A stretch of DNA of 30,688 bases from Paramacrobiotus richtersi (Eukaryota > Tardigrada > Eutardigrada > Parachela > Macrobiotidae). The stretch lies in the NCBI GenBank assembly GCA_034698045.1, contig JAQGAU010000341.1:1-30688 (forward strand). The letters run 5' to 3'. Below the pieces are notes generated by a model. That model did no database searches. It was not told the DNA's origin and saw only the letters and a program-made list of their open reading frames with translations. Positions 18,072 to 28,200 of this stretch are shown here, in pieces. How positions within the stretch are numbered: position 1 is the stretch's first letter; the number at the start of each line of letters is the position of its first letter. The position numbers and the translations under genes are program-made.

Positions 18072-20631
18072 TTACTGTACCACCGCATTCGTTTCAATCC
18101 GCAGCTTTTTCGGTACGGTAACATCCTCCACATCCGGAAACACCATGGGACGTTTTCTGCCGTAACCACTGCGACTCTCATTTACCGGGGAGCCAGTGGA
18201 ATCCGCTTCTCGTCGCTGCGGTGAAACACGTTCCTCTGACACAGCCCCATCCTGAATCGGCGAACCCAAACCACTATCGTCGCTCCGCTGACTAAGCGGG
18301 CTCTTCTCGCGAACTGCCGGCTTCGAACTGGGAAAAACAGGTCTCTTCCGTGTCGGAGGGGTGGGAACCAATGAATGACCATTGACTAGCGGTTTTGACT
18401 GGGTTACAACTAGATTCTTCAGTTGGCTCGACGAACTCATGGTACGCATTCGTTTCGTTGGTGGCATGTTTGCCAGGCTCTCCGTACTACTATCACGACG
18501 CCGGACTCTAGGGCGGCCGGCACCGTTGTTCGGAGGTGGTGTCACTTTGGCGGCCGCTCGAGGCTTCATGTTGGCCATCAAACGCAGGCCTTCGTTTGTC
18601 TTGATCACCGCATCCGGGATATATCCCGCCACTTCACTGCGTTTTAGGTACTTGGCCGATACTTCCATACTGTCATCGAAAGTGCCGGCGTGCTGCCCGT
18701 ACGATCGGACCACATCGAGGAAGGTGTTCACATCGTGGGACAGATTCAGGTTGATGTTCCCGCCTTTCGGAAAATCAAACTGCAAACCTAGAAAACGAAT
18801 CCCATGAACCCATTAAAAGATACCTTTCTGTCATATTACTCCAGCATGCAGCTTAACGATGCAACACTCTGCCAGACAGGCGATCTTTACTATCATAAAA
18901 TAACCCGCACAAGATAATTACACCGAAGAAGAGAACGTAGTACGCAATAACTGCAAGATGAACGTGTAGCTTAAGCTGGAATGCGCAACTCTACAAATCT
19001 TATCATTTTCTGACCCACTTACCCACAAACCACTGAATCCCCACGCATCCAGCTGGCGTCTGTTCTGGCTTCATTGGCAATTCACTCGGCAAGATATGCG
19101 CTAACGTCAGGAACCCGTTACGCTCCAGCTGCCCAACCAGATGGCGGAGCTTCGATTCGACACAGCCTTTCCACTGATTCAGTGCCTCTGCTGTTTTGGC
19201 CACCGCCATCACACTGATAAAGTGATTGTACAGAAAGAAGAAGTTCAACGGCTTAAAGAGCTCCGCCCAGACTTGGGGTTTACCAGCATCTTCCGTCTTG
19301 CTGTACATTGCGCTCATCATTTGTTCCCCGCGCCGAAACTCCGCCTGCATGATTTTCAGCGTACTTCGGCCGACGTTGTAGGTGGAATTCTGCTGGGGAA
19401 ACGATGGTGTGATAATCGGCATGTGGTGATCACGATCTTTGGGATAGCATCGAGGATCCCATGCGGGAAAACGCACATCGACGTCCGTAGGAGTGTCCGG
19501 GACTTTCAGCATGATGGGCTGCGGCCATTTCCACATGGAGAAGATGGTGAAGAATCCGCGCAATATTGTTGGTGCGGCTGCGTTTGGATACTTCTGGCAG
19601 ACGAATGCAACTAAAATGGCCCAGGACACACCGCCTAAACAATTCAATTATCAGCAATATTTACTCGAAATTAAAATTGCGTTGTTTCTGAAGCAGGTAA
19701 GCAGTGCAACTGAGTGCAAACTATTTCGGCAACCAGAATTGACTGCAACTCAGCAAATTTTGGGTCAAATAAAGGACAAATCCCGGCGTTCAAATGGTTC
19801 TCCGCGATTAGAGAAACCAGACACAAAAAGACGATATCTAAATTAAGATTTTCGTACATTGACAGTATTTCAAGCTGCCAATGCAATTACCTTGTCAAAA
19901 CAGTTTCTCAATAAAATGTGACCTAATTGTAAGTTACCCAAGAAGCCCAGGACGCTTGAGTAGATTCCTCTCTGCTTGGCCCAGAACTTGATCCCTCGCA
20001 AAGCATCCCGGAAAGTATCCCGATCAGGAACCAGATTCAATATCTCATCCGTCACACGACAACCATTTAGACTTCGAATGCACTTGACGTCCATCGAACG
20101 CAATAATTTATGATCTGCCAGGTCCAGCGTTTCTGGAACTTGCTTCAGCATCAGTCGAGCGAATGTCAAGTCAATCTCCACTCCATCGAAACACATTTTG
20201 ATCACGGGAACGAAGGCGTTATCCACGGCCCGCAGATCCCTGACTTTCTCCTGTCGTCGTAGACGATCCGCAAAGGACTCGAAGAAAGCATTCCGCTTGA
20301 CATACAGAGGAACAACGAGCAGTGCATCAATATCTCCACCCTTGGCATGTACACCGAGGCGATACGAGCCAAAGACGTATACACCCCCGCCGATCTTATC
20401 TAGCTGGGTCTCCGGGACGCGCTCGTGATAGCATATTTCACGGATCCAGGCCTTGGCCAAGGCGTTCAGCTCCGTCATGACATTGAAACGATGAGTCTGC
20501 TCGCTTTCTGATTCGAGCACATTCTGATCTTGCAGATGCTGACGCAGTGAATCGAGGAGCTGGAGGTCCTGGGGAGCTGGAGGACTCGTGGAGATTGGTG
20601 ATGACAAGCCGATCCAGCCTCGAAACGCCAT
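18072..20631 (-). CDS. PAPOLA-like: Canonical nuclear poly(A) polymerase
   Basis: Exons 19938-20631, 19023-19634 and 18072-18787, all joined in phase 1 at GT-AG introns, give 673 residues. It adds poly(A) tails to pre-mRNA 3' ends in the nucleus. The order matches animal PAPOLA: nucleotidyltransferase core with FGSYRLGVHAKGGDID (catalytic Asp100 and Asp102) and VEIDLTFARL (Asp154), then RSLNGCRVTDEI, LGFLGGVSWAIL, WDPR, MPIITPSFPQQNSTYNV, and the RNA-binding domain ending near WFVGLQFDF. The tail (about 505-673) is Ser/Pro-rich with basic clusters at 529-533, 545-550, 645-649 and 661-665, likely nuclear localisation signals. A DSGLGS at 606-611 fits the beta-TrCP degron consensus. The start is the first ATG, giving an N-terminus (MAFRGWIGLSSPIS) like the vertebrate ITSPIS region. 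All catalytic residues are intact. An inverted fragment of this gene lies 1.3 kb upstream. Confidence 0.96.
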
Positions 20632-21303
20632 GATACTGCAGTATGTGCCTTCACAGGAAAACAGTGTACTCTAATCCAACTCCGTCCGTTCACGTTGAAT
20701 TGTTGTCTGGGTTCGTAATCGCGACATCCATTCCGCTGACGCAAGAGAACGACGTCACCATTCTAAAAAAAACAAGGACAACACAATTTATGACACACCA
20801 GCTCATTCGTATATACATAAAACTCGGAAAAAAAGATTAAAAAACGATTAAAAACTCGAAGAAGACAGGATCTTAGTGTTCCTGTCCCAGGTTGAACTCA
20901 CAAGTCAGTTCAATCAAATTTCAGAGTCGTATCCAAAGAACTTGCTAAGTGATGTGGGCAGTGCCGAAGTGGCATAGCTTACTTGAGGCTTCTCCGGCAC
21001 TCTTGTTTCTAATATGGATAAGAAGATTAAAAGTTTAAAACCGTAAAAAGAAGAAAATATTACCAAATGAAGAGCATTCTAATGTAGAAAACAAATTTTC
21101 AGGGTCTAGACTCGAGATTCCAGAGCAGTGCACGCAGGCTCACAAATGGGGGAAACGAAATATGATTAAACATCGATACTAGAGTTGCGAAGACCAGTTG
21201 GGGGGTCCCCCGAGTTGCAACGCATTTCTGAGATAGTCAGCCTACGCGCTTCGAAGTTTTTGTCACTTTTTTCGTTATCTTGTCAGGTGAATTTTACTGC
21301 AGT
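20632..21303. other. Intergenic stretch upstream of the poly(A) polymerase gene
   Basis: No gene seen. A short hairpin is possible with AGTGCCG (20960-20966) pairing to CGGCACT (20995-21001), extended by aag/ctt. This is too little to call an RNA gene. The rest is AT-rich and probably holds the poly(A) polymerase promoter. Confidence 0.4.
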
Positions 21304-21810
21304 ATGTTTAGCAAATCTGTTTATCGATGGAATGCTGTGGATGTTATGGGATGGACTGGTGCACCGTGGTCTGGTTGCGAACAGAAGCAAAGCAGTTCTC
21401 TCCATCGATTTTGGAATACCCAGAATCCGCACTGATCAACTACGATTTCTTATTCCGCGATCCTGAGCCAGAGTAGCATACACTGAAGGGGCAACCACCG
21501 GAGCAAGGAGATGCTGAGCTCTTGTACCAGCTCTCTCCCAATCAGCCACGTAAATGGTTTCCCGCGCAACTGTTAACAAGCGCAGAGTCCTTCGCGTCGG
21601 TGGACCAGCAGGCAGATTGCGCTCACGTCAGGGCAGTTTTTCGCGTAGCCCGTGTAAAACGCCGCCGAATCTCCAGGGAGAACGTCAGAATCAATGACCT
21701 TGTTAAGGAAATTGTGCCAGTTCGGCTACCAGAGATTTCTGTCGCCGCTGGAAAGAACACTTTCCGCGCACACATCCAGTGCGCGTCGTGGGAGAACGCT
21801 TTTTTTTAGA
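21304..21810 (+). pseudogene. Frameshifted first exon of the Agenet/F-box family (copy D), plus strand
   Basis: It starts at ATG 21304 with MFSKSVYRWNAVDVMG (family: WNSVDVRG). About 5 nt are then missing and the next frame reads DGLVHRGLV...AVLSIDFGIP (family: DGLLHNGRM...LVVHFGGTG), ending at a stop at 21466. A third frame carries ELLYQLSPNQPRKWFPAQLL (family: VLLRLQPEDPWKWYPGVLL) and NDLVKEI near the end. All three frames are needed to cover one ancestral exon, so it cannot be translated as is. It is much more diverged than A, B and E and on the opposite strand. It could be an old copy or a relative from an older branch of the family. Confidence 0.65.
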
Positions 21811-21889
21811 TTCGAAGGCGATCGGACTTTAACCAAGATATTCCGTTGAAACTGTCTGTAAGTAATTAATCCCTCTCCTCATCACCATC

Positions 21890-22130
21890 GGCCTGTGTTG
21901 GATTTTCCGCAATTTCCGGGCCGGAGACCCACATCTGGACACCGTCGGTGGGGGAGTGTACGCGCGTGGCTTGTATCGTCGATTCGAGCCAAACGCGTAC
22001 ACTCCTCCATACGGTATCGGCTGGGTGTGCCAAGGGTGGAGGATCTGGAGATATTGATAACTGCTCATTGTTCCTCAGTATGTGAGGCAGAGGGCTTTCT
22101 TCGGGTCCTTTGCGGATCGCTTAGAAAGTA
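21890..22130 (+). pseudogene. Inverted fragment of the neighbouring poly(A) polymerase gene
   Basis: The plus strand reads WIFRNF...GDPHLDTVGGGVYARGLYR, matching AWIREIC...PETQLDKIGGGVYVFGSYR of the intact gene at 20631. A nucleotide match then continues past the catalytic region (gccaagggtgga, gatattgat, actgctc.ttgttcct) and ends at tcctttgcggatcg. It has a 2-nt deletion, a 9-nt insertion, a TGA, and an inverted snap-back insert (21953-22005). The GS motif is lost (RGLY). Only part of exon 1 is present. It is a non-functional duplicate in inverted orientation relative to its source. Confidence 0.8.
21953..22005. repeat. Snap-back hairpin inside the poly(A) polymerase fragment
   Basis: The arms 21953-21971 (ggagtgtacgcgcgtggct) and 21987-22005 (agccaaacgcgtacactcc) pair at 17 of 19 positions around a 15-nt loop. 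The right arm is an inverted copy of the left one. The intact gene has only one copy of this segment. Confidence 0.85.
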
Positions 22131-22346
22131 AGTGAACTGCGAGCCTTTGTTCCCGTTATCAAAGTGTGTTTCTTTAAAAGTGCGCATTCACTCAAACTTA
22201 ATTGGGTTTTTTGGTATGTTTCAGTGATTTATTTTATTGCATCAGATCGTGGGTTAATCAGTGGCGCGTTTGGGGGGGCCTCCAGACCCCCCATGGCGCC
22301 CCCCTGCCGGCCTGCCGCAATGCTATAAGTGGGTTCGCCGAAATTT

Positions 22347-22370
22347 GACAGAAGGGTGGACCCTTCTGTC
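22347..22370. repeat. Perfect short hairpin
   Basis: gacagaaggg, a tgga loop, then cccttctgtc: 10-bp perfect arms. It sits just after a segment with runs of seven G and six C. Confidence 0.7.
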
Positions 22371-22591
22371 GGAGTTCGCTGGCACCCCCCTAAAAGGCGA
22401 CCGAAACGCGCTACTGGTGGGTTTCTTGCTGAGAAATGTAAACTTGAAGTTGTTAACCCAGGAGCGCCTGGTACCAGAAGTAATAGGAATTCTGACTTGA
22501 ATTTTTGGATTTCTCGATAAACAAATCCAATTAAGAAAAAGTTTTGATTTGGTCATTTTGTGAGCCATAGGTCAGTTACGGTGACACGTGT

Positions 22592-23495
22592 CAAAACTGG
22601 CACGTGTGGGCATCATGCCATTTGGCTTTACTTTAAACATTTTTAACTGGACTTTCGGGTTGAGGGGGAAGAGGCTGGAGTGGAGCTCGTCCTTGTCAGT
22701 TTTTTAGGGGCTATTTTTTGAAAAACAAACCGCATTGAAAAACTTGACCAGTGGTCAGAATTAAAAATAGCTAAAATAAATCACTTCGGTAAATCAAGGC
22801 ATATTGCAGGCAGGTTACGGTCAGTTAGTTACCGGTGAATCCCGGATAATTTAATGTTTGCTACTGATGACCAGGGCCATTGCCCACCATGGTGAGCGGC
22901 TTGGATTGCTGTTCTGGCGGTGATTAAGCGGCTTCGGTTGATTTGGAAATGCTTAGCATCTTATGGCAGGTGCAATTTGTGCAGAGTTTTACTGATTCTG
23001 TGGCGTAACAGCTCTAACCCCTGAAGTATCACCACGCTGAACTTGCTGGACATCAGCGGAACTCTGACCGGGACTCAGCTGACCGGATTCTATGTAATGG
23101 TCACTTCTGGTCGCCATTGATTTATAGAAGAAACAGTTCCGTACGCTTATACATAGCAAATTTGCATCACTTTGTGAGTGGTTTGCTTTGTACTGGTTGG
23201 ACACTGGCAAACGACTGGTCAGTTTGACGTCGGTTGTACAATAGAAGGGAAACCAACACCGAAAGTGGACAAACCACTGCCCCTGGGTCCACCGGTTGCA
23301 AAAAAACAGAAATTTTGACCAGAATGACCGGTGGTCAGCACGATGACCATAGCGATAGCCTCCACCGATAGCCCATGAAAAATTACGTTTGTCCGGCTCT
23401 GATTTAGTTTATTAACCCTCACACAGAATTTTGTACGAAAATTAAAGCAAAACTGCCCTTTAGAGGCTCATGCCCACACATGCCAAAACTGGCAC
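22592..23495. repeat. Possible small non-autonomous element bounded by related repeats
   Basis: caaaactggcac occurs at 22592-22603 and 23484-23495. In addition, the inverted pair 22598-22613 and 23470-23485 matches at 15 of 16 positions (tggcacgtgtgggcat against tggcatgtgtgggcat on the other strand). Both ends carry local dyad symmetry. There is no internal coding frame and no clear target-site duplication. Confidence 0.35.
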
Positions 23496-24138
23496 ATGGC
23501 CTTTGGTCATGCATGCCAAGTGACCAACAGCACTCCTGACGGAGGGTGATTATTTAAACTCTAGCATACTGCGAGTTTACCCAACCAAGATTTTTCGGTA
23601 ATTATTGAGCTACATCTGGTACAGTAATTGCTCAAGAACTCCTGGAACCCAAAAAAGGCTACAATGGTCATTTTTGATGACGCGTAGACCTCGGACCAGT
23701 GATGCCATCGCAAAAGTAAATTTTTTCCTGTGTACTTTGAAGTTCAAAGTACAATTTTGCAAGCAGTCGAATCACGGTCGCACTTATAGGGAACGGCGCA
23801 AAAACTGAGACCCAAACCATGCCTTTTGGCAGGTGTGAGCGTTGTTGGGTTAAGATGCCACATTGAAAAACTGTTAATGTGCGGGTGCAACGCAAATATT
23901 AATGAAATTCCCATGCAATTCGCTGCGCGGCCTGATGATTGCAGCAGCTACACCGGATGAATGTGCTGGAGATGTACCGCGATTTTCATCTTTTTGGCCA
24001 TGGAACTCCAGGATCGGATCATCCTACCGCTGCGGGCCATTATCGCACATGGTGGGCGAAGATTTCATTTTCACCGTAAATTTTGGAATTAAAACTGCGG
24101 TTTTTGTGTTAATAAGATAAGCAATAAAAATGTTGATC

Positions 24139-24229
24139 TTTTAAACTTTTTTTCTTTGAACTTTTTTTCATTTTATACTCTGTTCTTCCTTTACTTTTCT
24201 TTTTTTTCTTATTTGTACGTTCTTTCTGG
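24139..24229. repeat. Pyrimidine (T)-rich low-complexity tract
   Basis: About 90 bp made mostly of T with occasional C, A and G, including several runs of seven or eight T. Confidence 0.8.
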
Positions 24230-25282
24230 GCTTAAAAGGCTGCAAACGGTCGTGTTAATGATTGGCGTAAATTCGTGCTGATTGGAGAATGATTTCGAAT
24301 AGATTCTGATATTTTCTTTGCGAAATGCTGCTGTGTGGTAAGCCTGCAAATTGCCGGTTTGGAATGAATGATTGGTGGTAATCTGGAATAAAATGAAGGT
24401 GACTTTGCTGGAAATACGCCAACAAAGATTTCCGGACGTCGAAAAGCGGCCATCGAAAGTGCAAGAAAATGCCATGCGGTTCCTTTAATTTACGTAGCAG
24501 AGTTTCCCACCGTCGTAGATGTATATTTATATACAGAAAAACTGAAAAGGTCTGATTCCAACGCTGAATTATTTTAGCCGGTTGAAGTTTTTAACTTATT
24601 CCGCCTTTTGCGCAGTAGCCGGAAGCTGCGCGCGTTTGAATGTTTTGCGCTGGCTCACATCATGGTGTTGACCAACGAACCACACAAAACCTTGTACTAT
24701 ACAAAATACGCGCGCGCAACGGTAGACTGTTGTGTGCGTTGTGCAAAATAAGAGGAATATAGCCTTAATGTTACCAGATGCGTTTTTTTACGGATGCGGT
24801 TATTGGTTTTTGTAGTGTAAAATACCACAGGAATCATTGCCCAAGTGGTGTATTGCCTGTGCGAGGTGAAATGACACTGTCTCAAAGTGACCTTTACGGT
24901 GTTTATTCTGATTTTATTGTGCGGTAAGTGTGAACTTCAAAATTTTATGTTTTTTGTCCATCTGTCAAATTGTATACAACCAAATTAATGTAACAAGTGG
25001 TTCTTCAGCACTGTGATATCAAATTTACACCGAATTTTCAAGTATCAATATCTTCAGATATCAAATTTTCAGCCTTGGTACCTGGTAATAACTAATTCGT
25101 TTCAGCACGTGTGGCTTTTAATCGGGTTAATCAGGAAATTCCAATTGTAACGCTTCAACAGCACAAACCAGCAACTGCTACGCTGGGTCTTGATTAATCA
25201 ATTTGAACACAGACAGGCGTATTAAGATTATGTACGGACAGAACCATCGCGTACTGACGAGCTCCTAACCAATGGGCATTCA

Positions 25283-28200
25283 TCAGCGAAGATGAAACAC
25301 GATTCTACGACCTCCGCTTTCGAAGCGCTGAAACAGCGCATGCAAAGTCAGCGTTGTCAGGTGTCGAACATCAACTTGGTCTAGGGCCGCGTTATCATAA
25401 AAGGTCATGCCACGGTAGTGCACGCCGTCACGAGGGTCCAAGGTCTGGGTGATGTTCACAATCTGTAACAGAACAATGCAGTTGTACTCTCCATTGATTC
25501 GGCATCGTAGTACGAAAGCCGTACCGAGCCGGCATTGCCTTTTCACAGGAAAAGTATATTCCTTACATGAGCGGCAGAGGGTATTCCGGAAAAGCTTCTG
25601 CGCGGTGATGCAGCAGCACTATGACTAATCCATTCCGCCAAGCGCACCACGTCTTCATTGCCCAAATCACCGAGACCATTGTTCAGCATCGCCCAGAACT
25701 CGGTTATTTTCAATTGGCGAGTGATCCGCTGGTTCGAGAAGCGTATAACTGTCAAACTTTGATCGTATCGATCGGATAGAACATTAGCGCCGGCGTTCTT
25801 CAGGACGACCTGCCGACAGACATCGGATAGGGATACAAAAGTTACCCACAAGGCGCTGACCCAGTTGCGAGCGTTAATACGGAAATGCCATTCTCCGGTC
25901 AGCAGTAGGACTTCCACAGCCGGCAGTCCCTTATCGCCCAGAATGCGCTGCAGAAGTCGGGCAGCGCCCGCCGGTCGGATGCCGTCACACTTGCCCGGAT
26001 TTTTTCCACCGTACAACACCAACACCCGTGTATCCTTCGTCCAGCAGTGGTACAGGCAGGCAGCGAAGCGGTATACTCTGCTCGTATAATCTCGACTATA
26101 ACGCGGTTGGGAAACAGTGAGTACGCGCCGGATGCATGCCGACGTCAGGATTCTGTCCCAGATTCGGCATATTCCACGGCGTTTGGCCTGCTGTACGGTT
26201 GTCAAACATTCGAAGATCTGTGGAAAAATGCACGGATCACGATACAGGGACTGGATGTCACCGTCAGAAGAGGGCGTTGCTGGAAACAGGAGATTGGCGC
26301 TTGCCGCTTGCCGCTGTAATGGCGCCCGTGTGGAGCAGGGAAAGCAGCAGCTTATCCTAGAAGTTCAACGGCGCAATATAGCACTACAAGAAACACCTTC
26401 GGCTGCCGCCTCAGGGTTTCTTGGATCGTAATCCATCCTATGGTAGTTTAAAATGATTCTGATCTTGCGTTCATAATTCCGTTACCGGTAATGGAATTTG
26501 TGATCTGTTTCCATTTTTCATGTTTTAGTAGCATTCGGCACAGTGTAATCGAAAACTCGAAGGTCCCAAAGACTTGGTCACAATAGATCTTTAGGGACCT
26601 TTTTGACTGATTCATCTGGAGTCAAATTTCTGTAGCAATGATTTCTGTAGCAATGCCGAGTATGTATCTCTATTAATTTTTACGAAACTGTGTTTTTATA
26701 GTTATTGACCTTTGGTTTTCCCTGCGGCTCGTGCTCCAGCCTTCGCTACGCTAGCCGTTTCTTTATCCTTCCTATGGTGTTCGCTGGTAAATGCGATTTT
26801 GCAAACGCTGACTGTGTTTTTCTGAATTTAACATCGCTGATCGCCTTGTAAGTTAAGGCTAGTTTATCTACATTGCTTGTTCTCAACAAAAACATGGTCT
26901 GATAGAAAACAGAACGCTCGGAGACTCAAGTTTTTTGAATTAATGAGCGGTCATCTGTCTGTATGGCAGATAACATAGGGCATCTGTCTGTATGGCAGGC
27001 TCGCTTTCGTACTCTGATATATCTAGTTCTTCACGAAGATATCTTGAAACACCTTTGTCTGCCGCCTTAGGGCTTCTTAGGATCTATATTGATATCGTAG
27101 TCTTTTGCAATCGAGTTGTGTTGCAATCTCACTTTATGTTTTGAATTCAGTGTAATTGGAGGTTATGATCTCGTTGTGCCGATTACAAATAAGTAGTATT
27201 CGGCAAACCGTGGTCAAGTCAAAGGCGCTAAGGTCAAACAGGAAACATACAACACCGGTGTTTTCTGGTAGCGAGTTTTTTGAGCGACTCACTTTGGTGC
27301 TGGGTTTGATGTATCATGTACCAGTGCCGAGTATACCGTACTTATTTGACAAAACTTAGGTTTCTTTACCGGTCAAAATAACTCTCTACTGGGCCCGGTA
27401 AAAAAACCCGGATGAACGTCAAAAGTTTGCACCATTAGTGCGTATAATCTTTCGAACAAATCTGTTCGGACATTTCTGTAACTGCGCCAAACTTTTTGGG
27501 GAACAAAACTTTTTTAATGCGTAGAACGGACGTTTTATAATGACACTCTGTTTGCGGGCACTGACTTGTGAGGATCGAAGCAAGCAGGAAGTGTGAAAAG
27601 ATTGTTCGGACGGCTTTAGTTGTGACGAAAAAAGCCAAGGACATAAGGACAGTACGGTAGAAAGTTTTTGGACTAGCGTACAAATCAGTTAGCGGAAACT
27701 ATCCGGTTTTCTTGATATTCCGATCAGGTGAAATCGATTAACATTTCGGGAAACTTTCCTCTAGATGTAGCCTATTTTTTTGATTGTTGAACCACCTTGA
27801 ACGTATAGAACCGATGGGCGGACGACGGACGTGCACTTCACTGCTATATTCTTGCGCAATAATACGTCCGGTACCGTGACCGACAGGACAAACAAAAACC
27901 CATTTTAATGGAGCATAGAAAATCTTCGCTTCGGTCGATCATAACACCATGACGTTTGAAATCACTTGGGGGACTTGCAGTCACTTGCTTCGCGAATTTG
28001 CATCACTAGGACATCCACGTTTTTCTGCAAGTAATATAATTATAAGGTCGAACGACAGGAAACGGTTGCGCTGTTTGAGCAAAGATTTTCAGCGCGGTTT
28101 GATTTTCTTCAGATTTGTGAAGCGTATTTCGGAACAGTTTTTGCATTTTGGTTGAACTACTGGTTTGGAACCTCCTTTAAATAAAATGGGCTTCAACTTT

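Larger units (their letters stand above)
22131..25282. other. Gene-poor, repeat-rich stretch
   Basis: No convincing coding frame in about 3.1 kb. Contents I can point to are a G/C homopolymer-rich segment at 22267-22310, a perfect hairpin at 22347-22370, a pair of hairpin-bearing repeats 0.9 kb apart (22592 and 23484), frequent short words of the ctggtcag type between 22740 and 23340, and a pyrimidine-rich tract at 24139-24229. Several short frames on the minus strand at 24209-24475 overlap in all phases, which marks them as chance. Confidence 0.45.
26388..27250. repeat. Degenerate duplicated segment within intron 1 of copy E
   Basis: About 26388-26590 and 27044-27250 start alike (gaaacacctt/ctgccgcct..aggg.ttctt) and share further words in order (gtagt, ttatgatct-like, agtagYattcggca). 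A related start is seen near 885-925. They may be remnants of one dispersed repeat family that expanded the intron. Confidence 0.45.

Noticed and set aside
19141-19614. 157-codon plus-strand frame inside the poly(A) polymerase gene
   Set aside because: Opposite the well-supported exon 2 of poly(A) polymerase, with no family match.
20960-21001. Short hairpin considered as a small structured RNA (snoRNA or spliced leader)
   Set aside because: The stem is only about 7-10 bp and I see no boxes, donor site or other required signals.
24209-24475. Three overlapping minus-strand frames
   Set aside because: All three phases are open because of a local lack of stops next to a T-rich tract; the translations are unrelated to anything known.
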